A program made the position numbers and the translations under genes. Positions 1 through 9,067 of a stretch of DNA of 64,000 bases are shown here, one piece after another. Below the pieces are notes generated by a model. That model was not told the DNA's origin. It searched no databases and saw only the letters and a program-made list of their open reading frames with translations. The stretch is taken from assembly GCA_963758025.1 (NCBI GenBank), contig CAVWUA010000006.1, forward strand, positions 1,240,001-1,304,000, given 5' to 3'. This stretch comes from CAVWUA01 sp963758025. Its GTDB lineage: Bacteria > Planctomycetota > Planctomycetia > Isosphaerales > Isosphaeraceae. Positions within the stretch are counted from its first letter, which is position 1. Every line of letters starts with the position of its first letter.

Positions 1-1270
1 CCGCTGCCGATTGTGGACCAGTCGAAGCTGGCGGAATGGCAGGCCGGCCTGGCCAACGCCCCCGGCGGCCGGCTCTTCGGCGCCGTGGCGATGTTCGGCG
101 GCACCCAGATCGGCATGAGCACGATCTTCGGCCTCGGCATCATGCCCTACATCTCGGCCTCGATCATCTTCCAGCTCCTGGCAAGCGTCGTGCCGTCGCT
201 GGAAGCGCTGATGAAAGAGGGGGAGAGCGGCCGCAAGAAGATCAACGAGTATACCCGTTACGCGACCGTCCTCCTCTGCGCCGGGCAAAGCGCGATGTGG
301 GTCCGGTACATGATGACGACCATGAATGTCGTCCCCGTCTCGCAGCAGACCTTCGGTAACGGCCTGGTCGCCGTGCTCACCATGACGGCTGGAACAGTCT
401 TCCTGATGTGGATCGGCGAGCAGATCGACGAATTCGGGATCGGCAACGGCATCAGCTTGCTCATCATGGCGGGCATCCTCGCCCGGATGCCGCAGGCGCT
501 CTTCAGCCTCTTGCAGAACTCGACCCTCAAGCTGACCTCCACCGGCGGCGAGCAAGGGCTGGTGAGCCTGGCGATGCTCGGCTTCCTGTTCATCGCGGTC
601 GTCGTCGGCGTGATCGCCATGACCGAGAGCCAGAGGCGCATCCCGACCCAGTCGGCCAAGCACGTCCGCGGGCGCCGGGTCTATGGCGGTACGCGGCAGT
701 ACCTCCCGCTGAAGGTCAATCAGGCGGGCGTCATGCCGATCATCTTCGCCAGCAGCCTCCTGATGTTCCCGTCGATCGTGCTCGGCTACCTCGACCAGGC
801 GACCGCGAGCTGGCAGAACGGCTCGGCCTTCGCCCGGTTCTGGGCTACCTTCTTCCAGGAATCGGCCCGCGGCCTTCCAGGACCACGGTTACGTCTACAC
901 GCTCTTCTACATCATCCTGATCTACTTCTTCTGCTACTTCTGGACGGCCATCACCTTCAACCCGAAGGACATGTCCGAGAACCTCAAGGACTACGGCAGC
1001 TTCATCCCCGGCTACCGCCCCGGCCGCCGCACGGCCGACTACCTCGAAAAGGTCATGCTCCGCATCACCTACGTCGGCGCGGCCTTCCTGAGCCTCGTGG
1101 CGGTCATCCCGACCCTCGTCCAGCGCCAGTTCCAGGTCGATTTCGCCGTCGCCAGCTTCCTCGGCGGCACCGGCTTGCTGATCGTCGTCAGTGTCTGCCT
1201 CGACCTCGTCCAGAAGATCGATAGCCACCTGATCATGCGGAATTATTCCGGCTTGATGAGCAAGAAATAA
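1..1270 (+). CDS. secY: Preprotein translocase subunit SecY (5' partial, frameshifted)
   Basis: SecY forms the protein-conducting channel of the SecYEG translocase in the inner membrane. The gene enters from upstream already in frame at base 1. Several hydrophobic segments are visible, as is the cytosolic RRIPTQ loop followed by VNQAGVMPIIFA, both typical of the SecY C-terminal half. The frame breaks near base 871, where cgcggcc appears in place of the expected cgcgcc. Conserved sequence resumes one frame later at FQDHGYVYTLFY and runs through LKDYGSFIPGYRPG to a stop at 1268-1270. It is followed by map, the standard spc-operon order. The single extra G is probably a sequencing error because the gene is essential. 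Confidence 0.95.
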
Positions 1271-1355
1271 TCGTCCCGAGGCGCGTTGTCCACGCGGATC
1301 AAGACCCATGCGATTCCGCCTCCCGCGCCTCCGCATCCTCAGTTCCGAGACGGTC

Positions 1356-2139
1356 GTGATCAAACTGAAGAGTCCCCGCGAGATCGGCCTGATGCGCGAG
1401 GCGGGTCGAGTCGTGGCCCGGGCCTTGCACCGTGTCCGCGAGCTGGCCGCGCCGGGCGTTACCACCGCAGAACTGGACGAGGCCGTCTCCGAGATCTTCC
1501 GCGAGGTAGGGGCCATCCCCCTGTTCCGCGGCGTGCCGAGCACGGTGAAGGGCAAGCCCCCATTCCCGGCCGTCATCTGCGCGAGCGTCAACGAGCAGAT
1601 CGTCCACGGCATCCCCAACCGCCGCCCCTTGCGCGAGGGGGACATCCTCTCGATCGACACCGGCTGCAAGCTCAACGGCTGGTGCGGCGACTCCGCCGTG
1701 ACGCTGCCCATTGGCGAGGTCAAGCCGGAGATCCAGAAACTCCTGACCGTGACCCAGGAAACGCTTGACCTGGCCATCCGGGCCATGGAACGCTGCCGGT
1801 ACTGGTCGGAAGTGGCGAGCTTGATGGAACAGTACGTCAAGAGCCAGGGGATGTACGTCATCGAGAAGTTCGTCGGTCACGGCATCGGCCAGGACATGCA
1901 CGAAGAACCCCAGGTGCCGAACTTCTGTCAGCAAAGCCTTGAAGAAACACGACATCCGGCTGGAGCCGGGGATCGTGCTGGCCATCGAGCCGATGGTCGC
2001 CATCGGCACGAAGGATGTCCGTACCCTGAGCGACGGCTGGACCGTCGAGACCAAGGACGGCCGCCCGAGCGCCCATTACGAGCACACCGTCGCCATGACC
2101 CCCGATGGCCCCCGAATCCTGACCCTTCCCGAGGATTGA
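1356..2139 (+). CDS. map: Type I methionine aminopeptidase (frameshifted)
   Basis: This enzyme removes the initiator methionine from nascent proteins and uses two metal ions. The expected metal ligands are all visible: Asp in SIDTG, Asp in GDSAV, His in GHGIG, Glu in LAIEPM and Glu in EHTVA. I prefer the GTG at 1356, which gives a 260-residue protein starting MIKLKSPREI, as in the family; an ATG at 1308 is also open. The frame shifts by one extra base near 1926, between PNF and VSKALKKHD, separating the last two ligands from the first three. It lies 85 bases after secY and is normally followed by infA or rpmJ. Confidence 0.93.
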
Positions 2140-2663
2140 TCCCGAGAGTGTCCTTCCTCTCTCCGCTCTCGGACAAGTCGCTTCGGAAAAAGCAGAAGCC
2201 CCTCTGAAAGCCGTGCCCAGAACCCGGATTTCTCGATCCCGCCCACCGGAGACTCGACAGAATCTCTGGTGCGTCAGGGATTTCTGTCGCCATCCGGTGT
2301 CTGAAAAACGACTACTCAAATAGTTCCATCAATAATGTCTTTCTCTCCTTAATCAAATGATTTTTAATTTTGCGATTGGAAATTCATTGACTTTTCATCG
2401 CCCAGCCTGTTAAATCTACAGGATGGCATGATTGCTGAATACGCATGATGAACTCATGCCCACCATCATGTGGGCGTGTCGAAAGCGGTGAGGATCTCCA
2501 TCTCTTCCCCCCCTCCTCCTCCCCCAATCGACTCAAACAAGAGCTATTTTCCCTTTATGATCGTTTTCAGGGTCAGCGGCCGAACGCTCCGGTGGAGTCT
2601 TGGCTGAATCCCCGTGCATTCGATCGTGATCATTCCCTGGCACCTCTTCCGACGGAGTATTTG
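2140..2663 (+). promoter_or_regulatory. AT-rich leader with sigma-70-like promoter before the DUF1559 gene
   Basis: This 524-base gap has no convincing gene. It holds an AT-rich island at about 2310-2440, in strong contrast with the GC-rich surroundings. Within it, TTGACT (2387-2392) is followed after 17 bases by TTAAAT (2410-2415), a plausible sigma-70 promoter. That would leave a 5' leader of about 240 bases before the DUF1559 start at 2664. The promoter suggests that the DUF1559 and lipoprotein genes are transcribed separately from the upstream ribosomal genes. This is a visual match only. Confidence 0.4.
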
Positions 2664-3670
2664 ATGTTCTCGAAGACGAAGCGCGGGTTCACCCTGATCG
2701 AGTTGTTGGTCGTCATCGCAATTATCGGTGTGTTGATCGCGTTGCTCCTGCCGGCCGTTCAGGCCGCGCGCGAGGCGGCACGTCGATCCCAGTGCACGAA
2801 CAACCTCAAGCAAATTGGCCTGGGGCTGCACAACTACCACTCGTCTCACAATACCTTTCCGCTCGGCGGGGTCTGCAACTCGGGCGGTTACGGCTGCGTC
2901 GCCTGGAACGGTATGAGTGCCCAGGCGTTGATGCTTCCCTTCATGGAGCAACGCCGATCTACAATGCGATCAACTTCAACGTCCCCAGTATCGGCGAACC
3001 CAACAACATGAACCTGACGGCCAGGAACAGCGTGATCAACGTGTTCATGTGCCCGTCTGACGGTTTCGCCTCGCCTGCCACCAACTTCAACAGCTACCTG
3101 GCGAGCCAGGGGACGACCGCGCAAGGCAATCCCTCCGCCTCCACCGGGATGTTTAGCAGCAAGATGGCCTATAGCCTCGCCACCATCACCGACGGCTCGA
3201 TGAACACGATCGCCTACTCCGAGAAGCTCGTGGGTGTGCCGAACAAGACCCTCTACCGGGGCAACGGCGTCAATGGTACCTCGGTCACGGGTCCCTACGA
3301 CGCCGAGCAATCCCCCGCAGTCGTCCTGTCCGACCTCCAGCAATGCACCACGGCCTTCAAGTCGGGAAGTAACATCAAGACGAACGAGGGCCAGTACTGG
3401 ATCGTCGGGTCGGAGGTGTACACGATGTTCACGACGATCGTGACGCCGAACTCGACCCAGTATCCGTGGGGTTCGTGCCGTAACGGCTGCGCCGGTTGCT
3501 CGCCCGACTCATCGCAGTACATCAACGCCAGCAGCAATCACTCGGGTGGGGTGAACGTTCTGATGGGCGACGGCAGCGTCCATTTCACCAAAAACTCGGT
3601 GAGCCAGTACGTCTGGTGGTCCCTGGGCACCGCGTCCAACGGAGAGGTCATCAGCGCGGACGCGTACTAA
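2664..3670 (+). CDS. DUF1559 protein with type IV pilin-like N-terminus (frameshifted)
   Basis: DUF1559 proteins are abundant in planctomycetes and look like secreted pseudopilins. Their exact role is unknown. The start ATG at 2664 is preceded by GGAG seven bases upstream. A short basic leader is followed by the prepilin cleavage motif GFTLIELLVV and one hydrophobic helix, then AREAARRSQCTNNLKQ, the family signature. The C-terminus carries the typical HSGGVNVLMGDGSVHF and WWSLGT motifs. One base is missing near 2950 (expected MEQTPIYNAINF), so the reading frame changes there. The gene sits between map and rpmJ, an unexpected place, and is followed by a small lipoprotein. Confidence 0.92.
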
Positions 3671-3687
3671 CGCATCAAAAAAATGTC

Positions 3688-3747
3688 GAGACTCCTCGCT
3701 CAGCTCCATCAGGATGCAACGCCCTGGAAAAAGAGGCGAGGAGTCTC
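3688..3747. repeat. 12-bp perfect inverted repeat downstream of the DUF1559 gene
   Basis: The arms gagactcctcgc (3688-3699) and gcgaggagtctc (3736-3747) are perfectly complementary and separated by 36 bases. They lie 18 bases after the DUF1559 stop codon. There is no T run after the second arm, so a classic intrinsic terminator is not supported. A transcript-end or RNA-stability structure is possible. The palindromic element beginning at 3752 follows immediately. Confidence 0.45.
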
Positions 3748-3751
3748 TAAA

Positions 3752-3850
3752 TGGTGCGTCCGCCAAGTCTCTTTTCTTGGACGCGGGCCTCTGGCCCGCT
3801 ATCCCGGATGCGGGCCAGAGGCCGCGTCCAAAAACTGACCGGATGCACCA
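3752..3850. repeat. Palindromic repeat family A, copy 1 (99 bp)
   Basis: The element begins tggtgcgtccg and ends cggatgcacca, which are inverted copies of one another with one mismatch. Inside lies a stem of about 20 bp (ggacgcgggcctctggcccg against gcgggccagaggccgcgtcc, with one bulge) around a short loop. A second copy with the same ends and a similar core lies at 8855-8952. The size and symmetry fit a REP- or MITE-like element without coding capacity. The rest of the gap from 3671 to 4026 shows no gene. Confidence 0.7.
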
Positions 3851-4026
3851 CGAAATGCTTCGATCGCTTTCCCGACTCCCGGGGTAAACCGTGGTGAGGC
3901 GGGTCAAAGTTCGGTAAAAGGCGACGTTCCGAAAGGTTTCGCCCGTCTGTGATGAGATGATGGGGGGTGACGAAGATTCGCCCCGTTTTTACTTCTTGAG
4001 TTGAATGAGGAAGGACCTGAGCACCG

Positions 4027-4221
4027 ATGACTCGCACGACCTTGGCCGGCATCTTCCTGGGTGGTGGTCTTCTACTCGTGAGTCTTACCGGCCTGAGCGG
4101 CTGCGGCAGCAACTCGACCGGGACGACCTCAGCGGAACCGTCAGCGGAATTGAAGGCGGAAATGGAAGCTCAGCAGAAGGCGACCGAAGAGTACATGAAG
4201 ACGCATCCGCCAGGCCAGTAA
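4027..4221 (+). CDS. Small lipoprotein paired with DUF1559
   Basis: This is a 64-residue protein with a hydrophobic signal peptide and the lipobox LSGC near residue 26, so it should be lipid-anchored after cleavage. The mature part is short, polar and rich in Glu, Lys and Ala, and has no recognisable domain. AGGAAGGA lies upstream of the ATG. A very similar gene (42944-43135) is also found just downstream of the second DUF1559 gene of this window. The repeated pairing suggests a functional link with the pseudopilin, which is inference. The function is unknown. Confidence 0.75.
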   Translation: MTRTTLAGIFLGGGLLLVSLTGLSGCGSNSTGTTSAEPSAELKAEMEAQQKATEEYMKTHPPGQ

Positions 4222-4584
4222 TACGAGGAAATGCTCCTCGCCCCGGATGACCCGAGCCGATCAATCGAGAACAGCGTTATCCACCCTTCCGCAAAAGGCT
4301 TGTGGTGGATAACGCCGTACTATTTTCCGCGTTACGGCATCCTGAGCCCCGCCTCCGAATCCTCCTGGCTCCGCGATTGCTAGAGGCCGTCGCTTCGGGT
4401 TAAAGGAGAATTACCGGGAATTCCAGCAGGCTGGGCGGAACGGCCTTGCCAGAGATCGCTTCGATCGGTAAGATTGGCGAATTCGGCCCTGGACCACACC
4501 CCAGCGCGCGTGCGCCGCTCGGGCCGGGCCACGATCCAATGGATGACCCCGCGGCGTTGAGTGGAAAGTGAGTCGTGCAGTCCG
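4222..4584 (+). terminator. Intergenic hairpin between the lipoprotein gene and rpmJ
   Basis: The gap of about 360 bases shows no gene. It contains a perfect 12-bp inverted repeat, gcgttatccacc (4274-4285) and ggtggataacgc (4304-4315), with an 18-base loop. It is placed where transcription of the DUF1559/lipoprotein unit would be expected to end, before the ribosomal genes resume. No strong T run follows, so termination is only suggested. A promoter for rpmJ-rpsM probably lies between 4320 and 4584, but I could not pick one out. Confidence 0.35.
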
Positions 4585-4701
4585 ATGAAGATTCGAGCCA
4601 GCGTTAAACGGATCTGCGAGCATTGCAAGATTGTTCGCCGCCGCCGCAAGGTCTTCGTGATCTGCTCCGCGAACCCCAAGCACAAGCAACGACAGGGCTG
4701 A
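4585..4701 (+). CDS. rpmJ: 50S ribosomal protein L36 (bL36)
   Basis: The 38-residue protein begins MKIRASVKRICEHCKIV and ends with HKQRQG, the whole length of bL36. It is of the zinc-binding form: Cys11, Cys14, Cys27 and His33 provide the four ligands. It is a small, basic component of the large ribosomal subunit. It is followed by rpsM, as in most bacterial alpha operons. The gene is intact and short enough to be missed by ORF length cut-offs. Confidence 0.95.
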   Translation: MKIRASVKRICEHCKIVRRRRKVFVICSANPKHKQRQG

Positions 4702-4801
4702 TCCCGATTGGACCTCTCCGCCGCCTCGGCCCGGACCGCCCCGGGTGAGCCGGCGGGCCTCTGAACTTCCAGCCCTTCATTTTGCACGGAGAATGGGACG
4801 G

Positions 4802-5185
4802 ATGCCTCGTATTCTGGGTGTCGATATCCCCAACGACAAGCGAATCGATATTTCGCTGCGCTACATCTATGGAATCGGGCCGTTCCTGGCCCATCAGCTT
4901 TGCGAACGGTCCGCGATTGACCCGGCCACGCGGGCGCGGGACCTCTCGGAAGACGATCTGGCGAAGCTCGCGCACCTGCTCGACAACGAATACGTCGTCG
5001 AAGGTCAGTTGCGCCGCCAGATCCAGCAGAATATCGCGCGTCTGCGTGATATCGGATGTTACCGGGGCCTGCGGCACCGCAAGGGACTTCCGGTCCGCGG
5101 TCAGCGGACCAGCACCAACGCGCGAACCCGCAAAGGTCCGCGCAAGACGGTCGCCGGCAAGAAGGGCGTCAAGGAAATGCGCTAA
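4802..5185 (+). CDS. rpsM: 30S ribosomal protein S13 (uS13)
   Basis: This 127-residue protein starts MPRILGVDIPNDKRI. It carries the helix-two-turn-helix region RYIYGIG and the basic C-terminal tail GQRTSTNARTRKGPRK that contacts tRNA and 16S rRNA in the small-subunit head. I chose the ATG at 4802 because GGAG (4788-4791) is ten bases upstream. The in-frame ATG at 4793 would sit directly on that site. It is intact and lies between rpmJ and rpsK. Confidence 0.96.
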   Translation: MPRILGVDIPNDKRIDISLRYIYGIGPFLAHQLCERSAIDPATRARDLSEDDLAKLAHLLDNEYVVEGQLRRQIQQNIARLRDIGCYRGLRHRKGLPVRGQRTSTNARTRKGPRKTVAGKKGVKEMR

Positions 5186-5391
5186 GGGCCGGCCAAACCG
5201 TCGGCCTGATTTCTTCGGCGTGCGACCGTGCCCCTGGCAAACAGGGGTTCTGTTCCGACCCGACAACCTCCGGCGACCGTGCCCCGGTGGGCCCGGTCGC
5301 CTCGGTCGTCCCTCGGGGACGCGACCGCGACACGAAATAAACCCCACCCGACGCAGACTTACATCGGATCGACCCAGGGAGAGAATCGACC

Positions 5392-5772
5392 GTGGCCAAG
5401 GCCAAAAAGCGGAAGACTCGGCGCAATGTCAGCCGGGCGGTCGTGCATATCAAGGCGACGTTCAACAACACCACCGTCACGATCACCGACCCGAACGGCG
5501 ATGCGCTCTGCTGGGCCTCGTCCGGGACCGTTGGGTTCAAGGGCAGCCGCAAAAGCACGCCCTTCGCCGCCCAGCGCGCGGCCGAGACCGCCGCGGCGGC
5601 GGCCACGAAGTTCGGCGTCAAGGAGGTGGAGGTCAAGGTCAAGGGGCCTGGCTCCGGCCGCGAAAGCGCCATCACCGCCCTGCAGGCCTCCGGCCTGTCG
5701 ATCAAGGCGATCGAAGACGTGACCCCCCTGCCGCACAACGGCTGCCGACCGCCGAAGAAACGGCGGGTCTGA
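5392..5772 (+). CDS. rpsK: 30S ribosomal protein S11 (uS11)
   Basis: This 126-residue platform protein of the small subunit starts with GTG at 5392 (MAKAKKRKTRRN), with AGGGAGAG upstream. Diagnostic stretches are ATFNNTTVTITD, GFKGSRKSTPFAAQ, the GPGSGRE loop and the C-terminal DVTPLPHNGCRPPKKRRV. It is intact. The 206-base gap after rpsM shows no gene. It is in the usual order rpsM, rpsK, rpsD, rpoA, rplQ. Confidence 0.97.
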   Translation: MAKAKKRKTRRNVSRAVVHIKATFNNTTVTITDPNGDALCWASSGTVGFKGSRKSTPFAAQRAAETAAAAATKFGVKEVEVKVKGPGSGRESAITALQASGLSIKAIEDVTPLPHNGCRPPKKRRV

Positions 5773-5912
5773 GCCAAACCTTTGCCCCGACAGCCCGTTT
5801 CGGTTCGGGCTGCCTCGGGACGCGATGACCCCACAGGACTCGAACGAATCGACCACCCGGCTGATCGCTGCTCGCTGACAGCTCGACGCCAACATTTTGA
5901 GACGCCACTGAC

Positions 5913-6542
5913 ATGGGACGCCATACTGGACCGGTCTGCCGACTCTGCCGTCGGGAAGGCCTGAAGTTGTTCTTGAAGGGGACCCGGTGCGATACGCCCA
6001 AGTGCGCCGTCGAGCGCCGCGAAGGTGTGCCGGGAATGCACCAGTTCCGCCGCGGCAAGCCGAGTGAGTACTCGATCCGCCTGCGCGAGAAGCAGAAGGT
6101 CAAGCGGTACTACGGCATCTTCGAGCGGCAGTTCCGCAAATATTTCGACATGGCCAGCCGGACCCACGGCAACACCGGCGATGCCTTGATGACGATCCTC
6201 GAGCGCCGCCTGGACAACGTGATCACCCGCCTGGGCTTCGCGACCAGCCGGGCGCAGGCGCGGCAGATCATCGGCCACGGCCACATCACGGTCAACGGCC
6301 GCAAGGTCGATATCACCAGCTATCTGGTCAAGCCGGGCGACCACATCCAGGTCAAGGACCGCGAGGCCTCCCGCAAGATGGCCGCCGCGAGCCTGGAGAT
6401 GGAAGGGATGCCGCCGGTTCCCGAGTGGCTCGACCGTACCGGGACCGAGCCGCCCGAGGGACGCGTCTCCCGCCTGCCCGCGCCGCAGGACATCTCCCTG
6501 CCGGTCACCCCGCAATTGATCGTCGAGTTGTTGAGCCGCTAA
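5913..6542 (+). CDS. rpsD: 30S ribosomal protein S4 (uS4), zinc-binding form
   Basis: S4 binds 16S rRNA early in small-subunit assembly and often autoregulates the alpha operon. The 209-residue sequence has the N-terminal zinc cluster CRLC...CDTPKC (Cys9, Cys12, Cys26, Cys31). The S4 RNA-binding domain follows, with RLDNVITRLGFATSRAQARQ and GHITVNGRKVDI. It keeps all four cysteines, as L36 here also does, so zinc-dependent ribosomal proteins are retained in this lineage. It is intact, with ATG at 5913. Confidence 0.97.
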   Translation: MGRHTGPVCRLCRREGLKLFLKGTRCDTPKCAVERREGVPGMHQFRRGKPSEYSIRLREKQKVKRYYGIFERQFRKYFDMASRTHGNTGDALMTILERRLDNVITRLGFATSRAQARQIIGHGHITVNGRKVDITSYLVKPGDHIQVKDREASRKMAAASLEMEGMPPVPEWLDRTGTEPPEGRVSRLPAPQDISLPVTPQLIVELLSR

Positions 6543-6683
6543 ATTTCAGAGCGATCCGCGGTCGGCGTTCCGCCGCCTTGGCAATCTCCCCACCGCGACC
6601 GTCGCATCCGGGGAGATCGGCCACCCCCCTTTTTGGCGAAACTGCGCTCGCGGATCGCTGACCGCTTTTTGGAGCACCGCGCA

Positions 6684-7685
6684 ATGCGCATCCGTTGGCG
6701 AGGCCTGGAACTGCCCAGCCGGGTCATCTGTGTTCGAGAGAAACTGACCGACACCTTCGGTGAATTTCAAGTCGAGCCATTTGAGCGAGGTTTCGGGCAC
6801 ACTGTCGGCAACAGCCTCCGGCGCATCCTCCTGTCCAGCCTGGAGGGCAGCGCCGTCACGACGATCAAGATCCAGGGCGTGCAGCATGAGTTCTCCACCA
6901 TCCCCGGAATGGTCGAGGACATCACCGACCTGGTCCTGAACCTCAAGGGCCTGGTCGTCAAGAACCACTCCGAGCAGCCCCGCACCATCCGGATCGAGCG
7001 CGACAAGCGGGGCGTCGTCACCGCGGCCGACATCCTCCACGACGAGTCGGTCGAGGTCATCAACCCCGACCACATCCTCTGCACGCTCACCGATGACGTG
7101 CCGTTCGTCGTCGAGATGACCGTCGAGAATGGCCGGGGCTACCGCACGGCCGCCGAAGGGCATACCGACGACCTGGAAGTCGGCGCCATCCCGATCGACG
7201 CCATCTTCAGCCCGGTCCGCCGGGTCGAGTACCACGTCGAGAATACCCGCGTCGGCCAGCGAACGAACTACGACAAGCTCACCCTGAAGATCTGGACCAG
7301 CGGGGTCCTCGGGCCGGAGATGTCCCTGGTCGAAGCGGCCAAGATCCTCCGCAAGCACCTCAACCCGTTCGTCCAGTACTACGAGCCCGGCCCCGGCCTG
7401 CCCGCCGAAGGGGCGACCGCCGACGGCTTCCGCGAGATGCCCGTCGATGCCGAGCTGGAGCGCAAGCTCAACATGAGCCTGGCCGAACTGGAACTCTCCG
7501 TCCGGGCGACCAACTGCCTGGAGAGCGAAGGCATCACCACCGTCCGCGACCTCGTCAGCCGCTCCGAGGACCAGTTGCTGACGGTCCGCAACTTCGGCGA
7601 GACCACCCTCAAGGAGGTCAAGGCCAAGCTGCACGACTTCAACCTCGACCTCGGCATGAACGTCCCCCAGCGCCAGGGGGTCTGA
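6684..7685 (+). CDS. rpoA: DNA-directed RNA polymerase subunit alpha
   Basis: The alpha subunit dimerises to nucleate RNA polymerase assembly, and its C-terminal domain contacts promoter DNA and activators. The N-terminal domain shows FERGFGHTVGNSLRRILLSS and GVQHEFSTIPG. The C-terminal domain (from about residue 255) has LELSVRATNCLESEGI and the helix LTVRNFGETTLKEVK. I chose the ATG at 6684 (MRIRWRGLELPS) because GGAG lies at 6671-6674; an upstream in-frame start is less family-like. The 333-residue protein is intact. Confidence 0.96.
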   Translation: MRIRWRGLELPSRVICVREKLTDTFGEFQVEPFERGFGHTVGNSLRRILLSSLEGSAVTTIKIQGVQHEFSTIPGMVEDITDLVLNLKGLVVKNHSEQPRTIRIERDKRGVVTAADILHDESVEVINPDHILCTLTDDVPFVVEMTVENGRGYRTAAEGHTDDLEVGAIPIDAIFSPVRRVEYHVENTRVGQRTNYDKLTLKIWTSGVLGPEMSLVEAAKILRKHLNPFVQYYEPGPGLPAEGATADGFREMPVDAELERKLNMSLAELELSVRATNCLESEGITTVRDLVSRSEDQLLTVRNFGETTLKEVKAKLHDFNLDLGMNVPQRQGV

Positions 7686-7778
7686 CCTTCAACATTCGGC
7701 CCGTCGTCCGTGGCTCGTGATTGTCACGATTTCATGGACGGACCACGGACCACGGACCATTTGACCCATTGAAGAACC

Positions 7779-8195
7779 ATGCGACACCAAAAATCCGGCC
7801 GTAAGTTCAAGCGCTCGCCGTCGCACCGGCGGATGATGCTGCGGAACCTGGCCACCGCCCTTCTGGAGCACGGCAAGATCGAGACGACCCTGGCCAAGGC
7901 CAAGGAAGTCCAGCCGTACACCGAGAAGCTGATCACCCTGGCCCGCGGCGGGTTCAACCTGAACAACTTCCGCCGCTGCCTGGCCGTGATCACCAAGAAG
8001 GACGTCTGCTTCAAGCTGTTCAACGAGATCGGCCCGCGCTACAAGGATCGTCCGGGCGGCTACACCCGGATCTTCAAGCTGGCGAAGGTCCGCCAGGGAG
8101 ACGCCGCGCCGATGGCCGTCCTGACCCTGCTGGGCGAAGAGGAAGTGGTCACCAAGACCCCGACCCGACCCGCCGTCGTCCCGGCCGCGGAATAA
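7779..8195 (+). CDS. rplQ: 50S ribosomal protein L17 (bL17)
   Basis: This 138-residue large-subunit protein starts MRHQKSGRKFKRSPSHRRMMLRNLA, typical of bL17. It contains TTLAKAKEVQPYTEKLIT and the GGYTRI motif near the end of the conserved part. The last residues (EEEVVTKTPTRPAV...) are a variable tail. It closes the alpha operon directly after rpoA. The gene is intact. Confidence 0.96.
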   Translation: MRHQKSGRKFKRSPSHRRMMLRNLATALLEHGKIETTLAKAKEVQPYTEKLITLARGGFNLNNFRRCLAVITKKDVCFKLFNEIGPRYKDRPGGYTRIFKLAKVRQGDAAPMAVLTLLGEEEVVTKTPTRPAVVPAAE

Positions 8196-8337
8196 CAACC
8201 CGGTTTGACCAGAGGCCACAGAGAAGGCGGAGCCACCGGGACGACCGCGCGGAATGGGAGAATTCCCGGACCCGCGACTCGTCTCGGTGTCCTCTCGCCA
8301 GTCTCCGTGGCCTTTTTCCTTTGGGAAAGTGACCTCC

Positions 8338-8778
8338 ATGAGCCACGATCCAAACTGCATCTTCTGCAAGATCGCCGGTGGGACGATCCCCTCTTCACAG
8401 GTGCTGGAGACGGATCGGGCGGTGGCTTTCCTTGATATCAACCCGGTCAACAAGGGGCACCTGCTGGTCGTGCCGAAGCCCCATCATGCCACCCTGTCCG
8501 ACCTGCCCGACGAGCTTTCCGCGCACGTCGCCTCCCTCTTGCCCCGGCTCTGCCGGGCCGTGCGCGCGGCCACCGGGGCCGACGGGCTGAACGTCATCGT
8601 CAATCACGGCGAGGTCGCCGGCCAGACCATCGACCACGTCCACTGGCACATCATCCCGCGCCACCACGACGACCCCGTGGACTGGCCCTGGCCCCACGCC
8701 GAATACATGGGTGACGAACTCGGCCAGATGCGGTTCCGCATCGAACGCGAGCTGAACCCCGACGCCTCCGGCGACTGA
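8338..8778 (+). CDS. HIT family nucleotide hydrolase
   Basis: HIT proteins hydrolyse or transfer nucleotidyl groups, for example from dinucleoside polyphosphates or AMP conjugates. This 146-residue cytosolic protein has the N-terminal CIFCKIAGGTIPS motif of the HINT/Fhit-like branch and the catalytic triad HVHWHII. The zinc-type cysteines CxxC are present. The start at 8338 (MSHDPNCIFC) follows an A/G-rich stretch. It stands alone downstream of the alpha operon, about 140 bases after rplQ. The substrate cannot be told from sequence. Confidence 0.88.
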   Translation: MSHDPNCIFCKIAGGTIPSSQVLETDRAVAFLDINPVNKGHLLVVPKPHHATLSDLPDELSAHVASLLPRLCRAVRAATGADGLNVIVNHGEVAGQTIDHVHWHIIPRHHDDPVDWPWPHAEYMGDELGQMRFRIERELNPDASGD

Positions 8779-8854
8779 CAGACCACCGACGGTAGGTGAA
8801 TCCCACCGAGGAGCAATCCCGGATGGGATCGATGGATTTCCCCCACCCGCCAGG

Positions 8855-8952
8855 TGGTTCATCCGGCAAGTCTCTTTCCTTGGAGGGCGGGCCTCTGGCC
8901 CGCATCCGGGATAGCGGGAGAGGCCCGCGCTCAAAACTTACCGGATGCACCA
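8855..8952. repeat. Palindromic repeat family A, copy 2 (98 bp)
   Basis: This element starts tggttcatccggcaag and ends cggatgcacca, matching the ends of the copy at 3752-3850. The core cgggcctctggcccgc is shared with that copy, and the right arm carries gagaggcccgc. The two copies bracket the rpmJ-rplQ segment. The region from 8779 to 9067 otherwise holds no gene. Confidence 0.7.
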
Positions 8953-9067
8953 CAAGGGAATCTCTCCGAAAAATCCTTACAATCCAACCGCGCCGCTTGC
9001 AACGCCCTCTGACGTTCAGTACACTCGTGAACGCAACCTACCGAGTGGACAAACGGAGGGTGAAGCA

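Noticed and set aside
845..1861. Long antisense open frames opposite secY, map, rpoA, S4 and the Lpt-like gene
   Set aside because: High GC content leaves few stops in antisense frames. The sense strand encodes well-conserved proteins in each case.
4222..4584. infA between map and rpmJ
   Set aside because: I searched by eye for a short IF1-like frame and found none; the interval has a hairpin and no coding signal.
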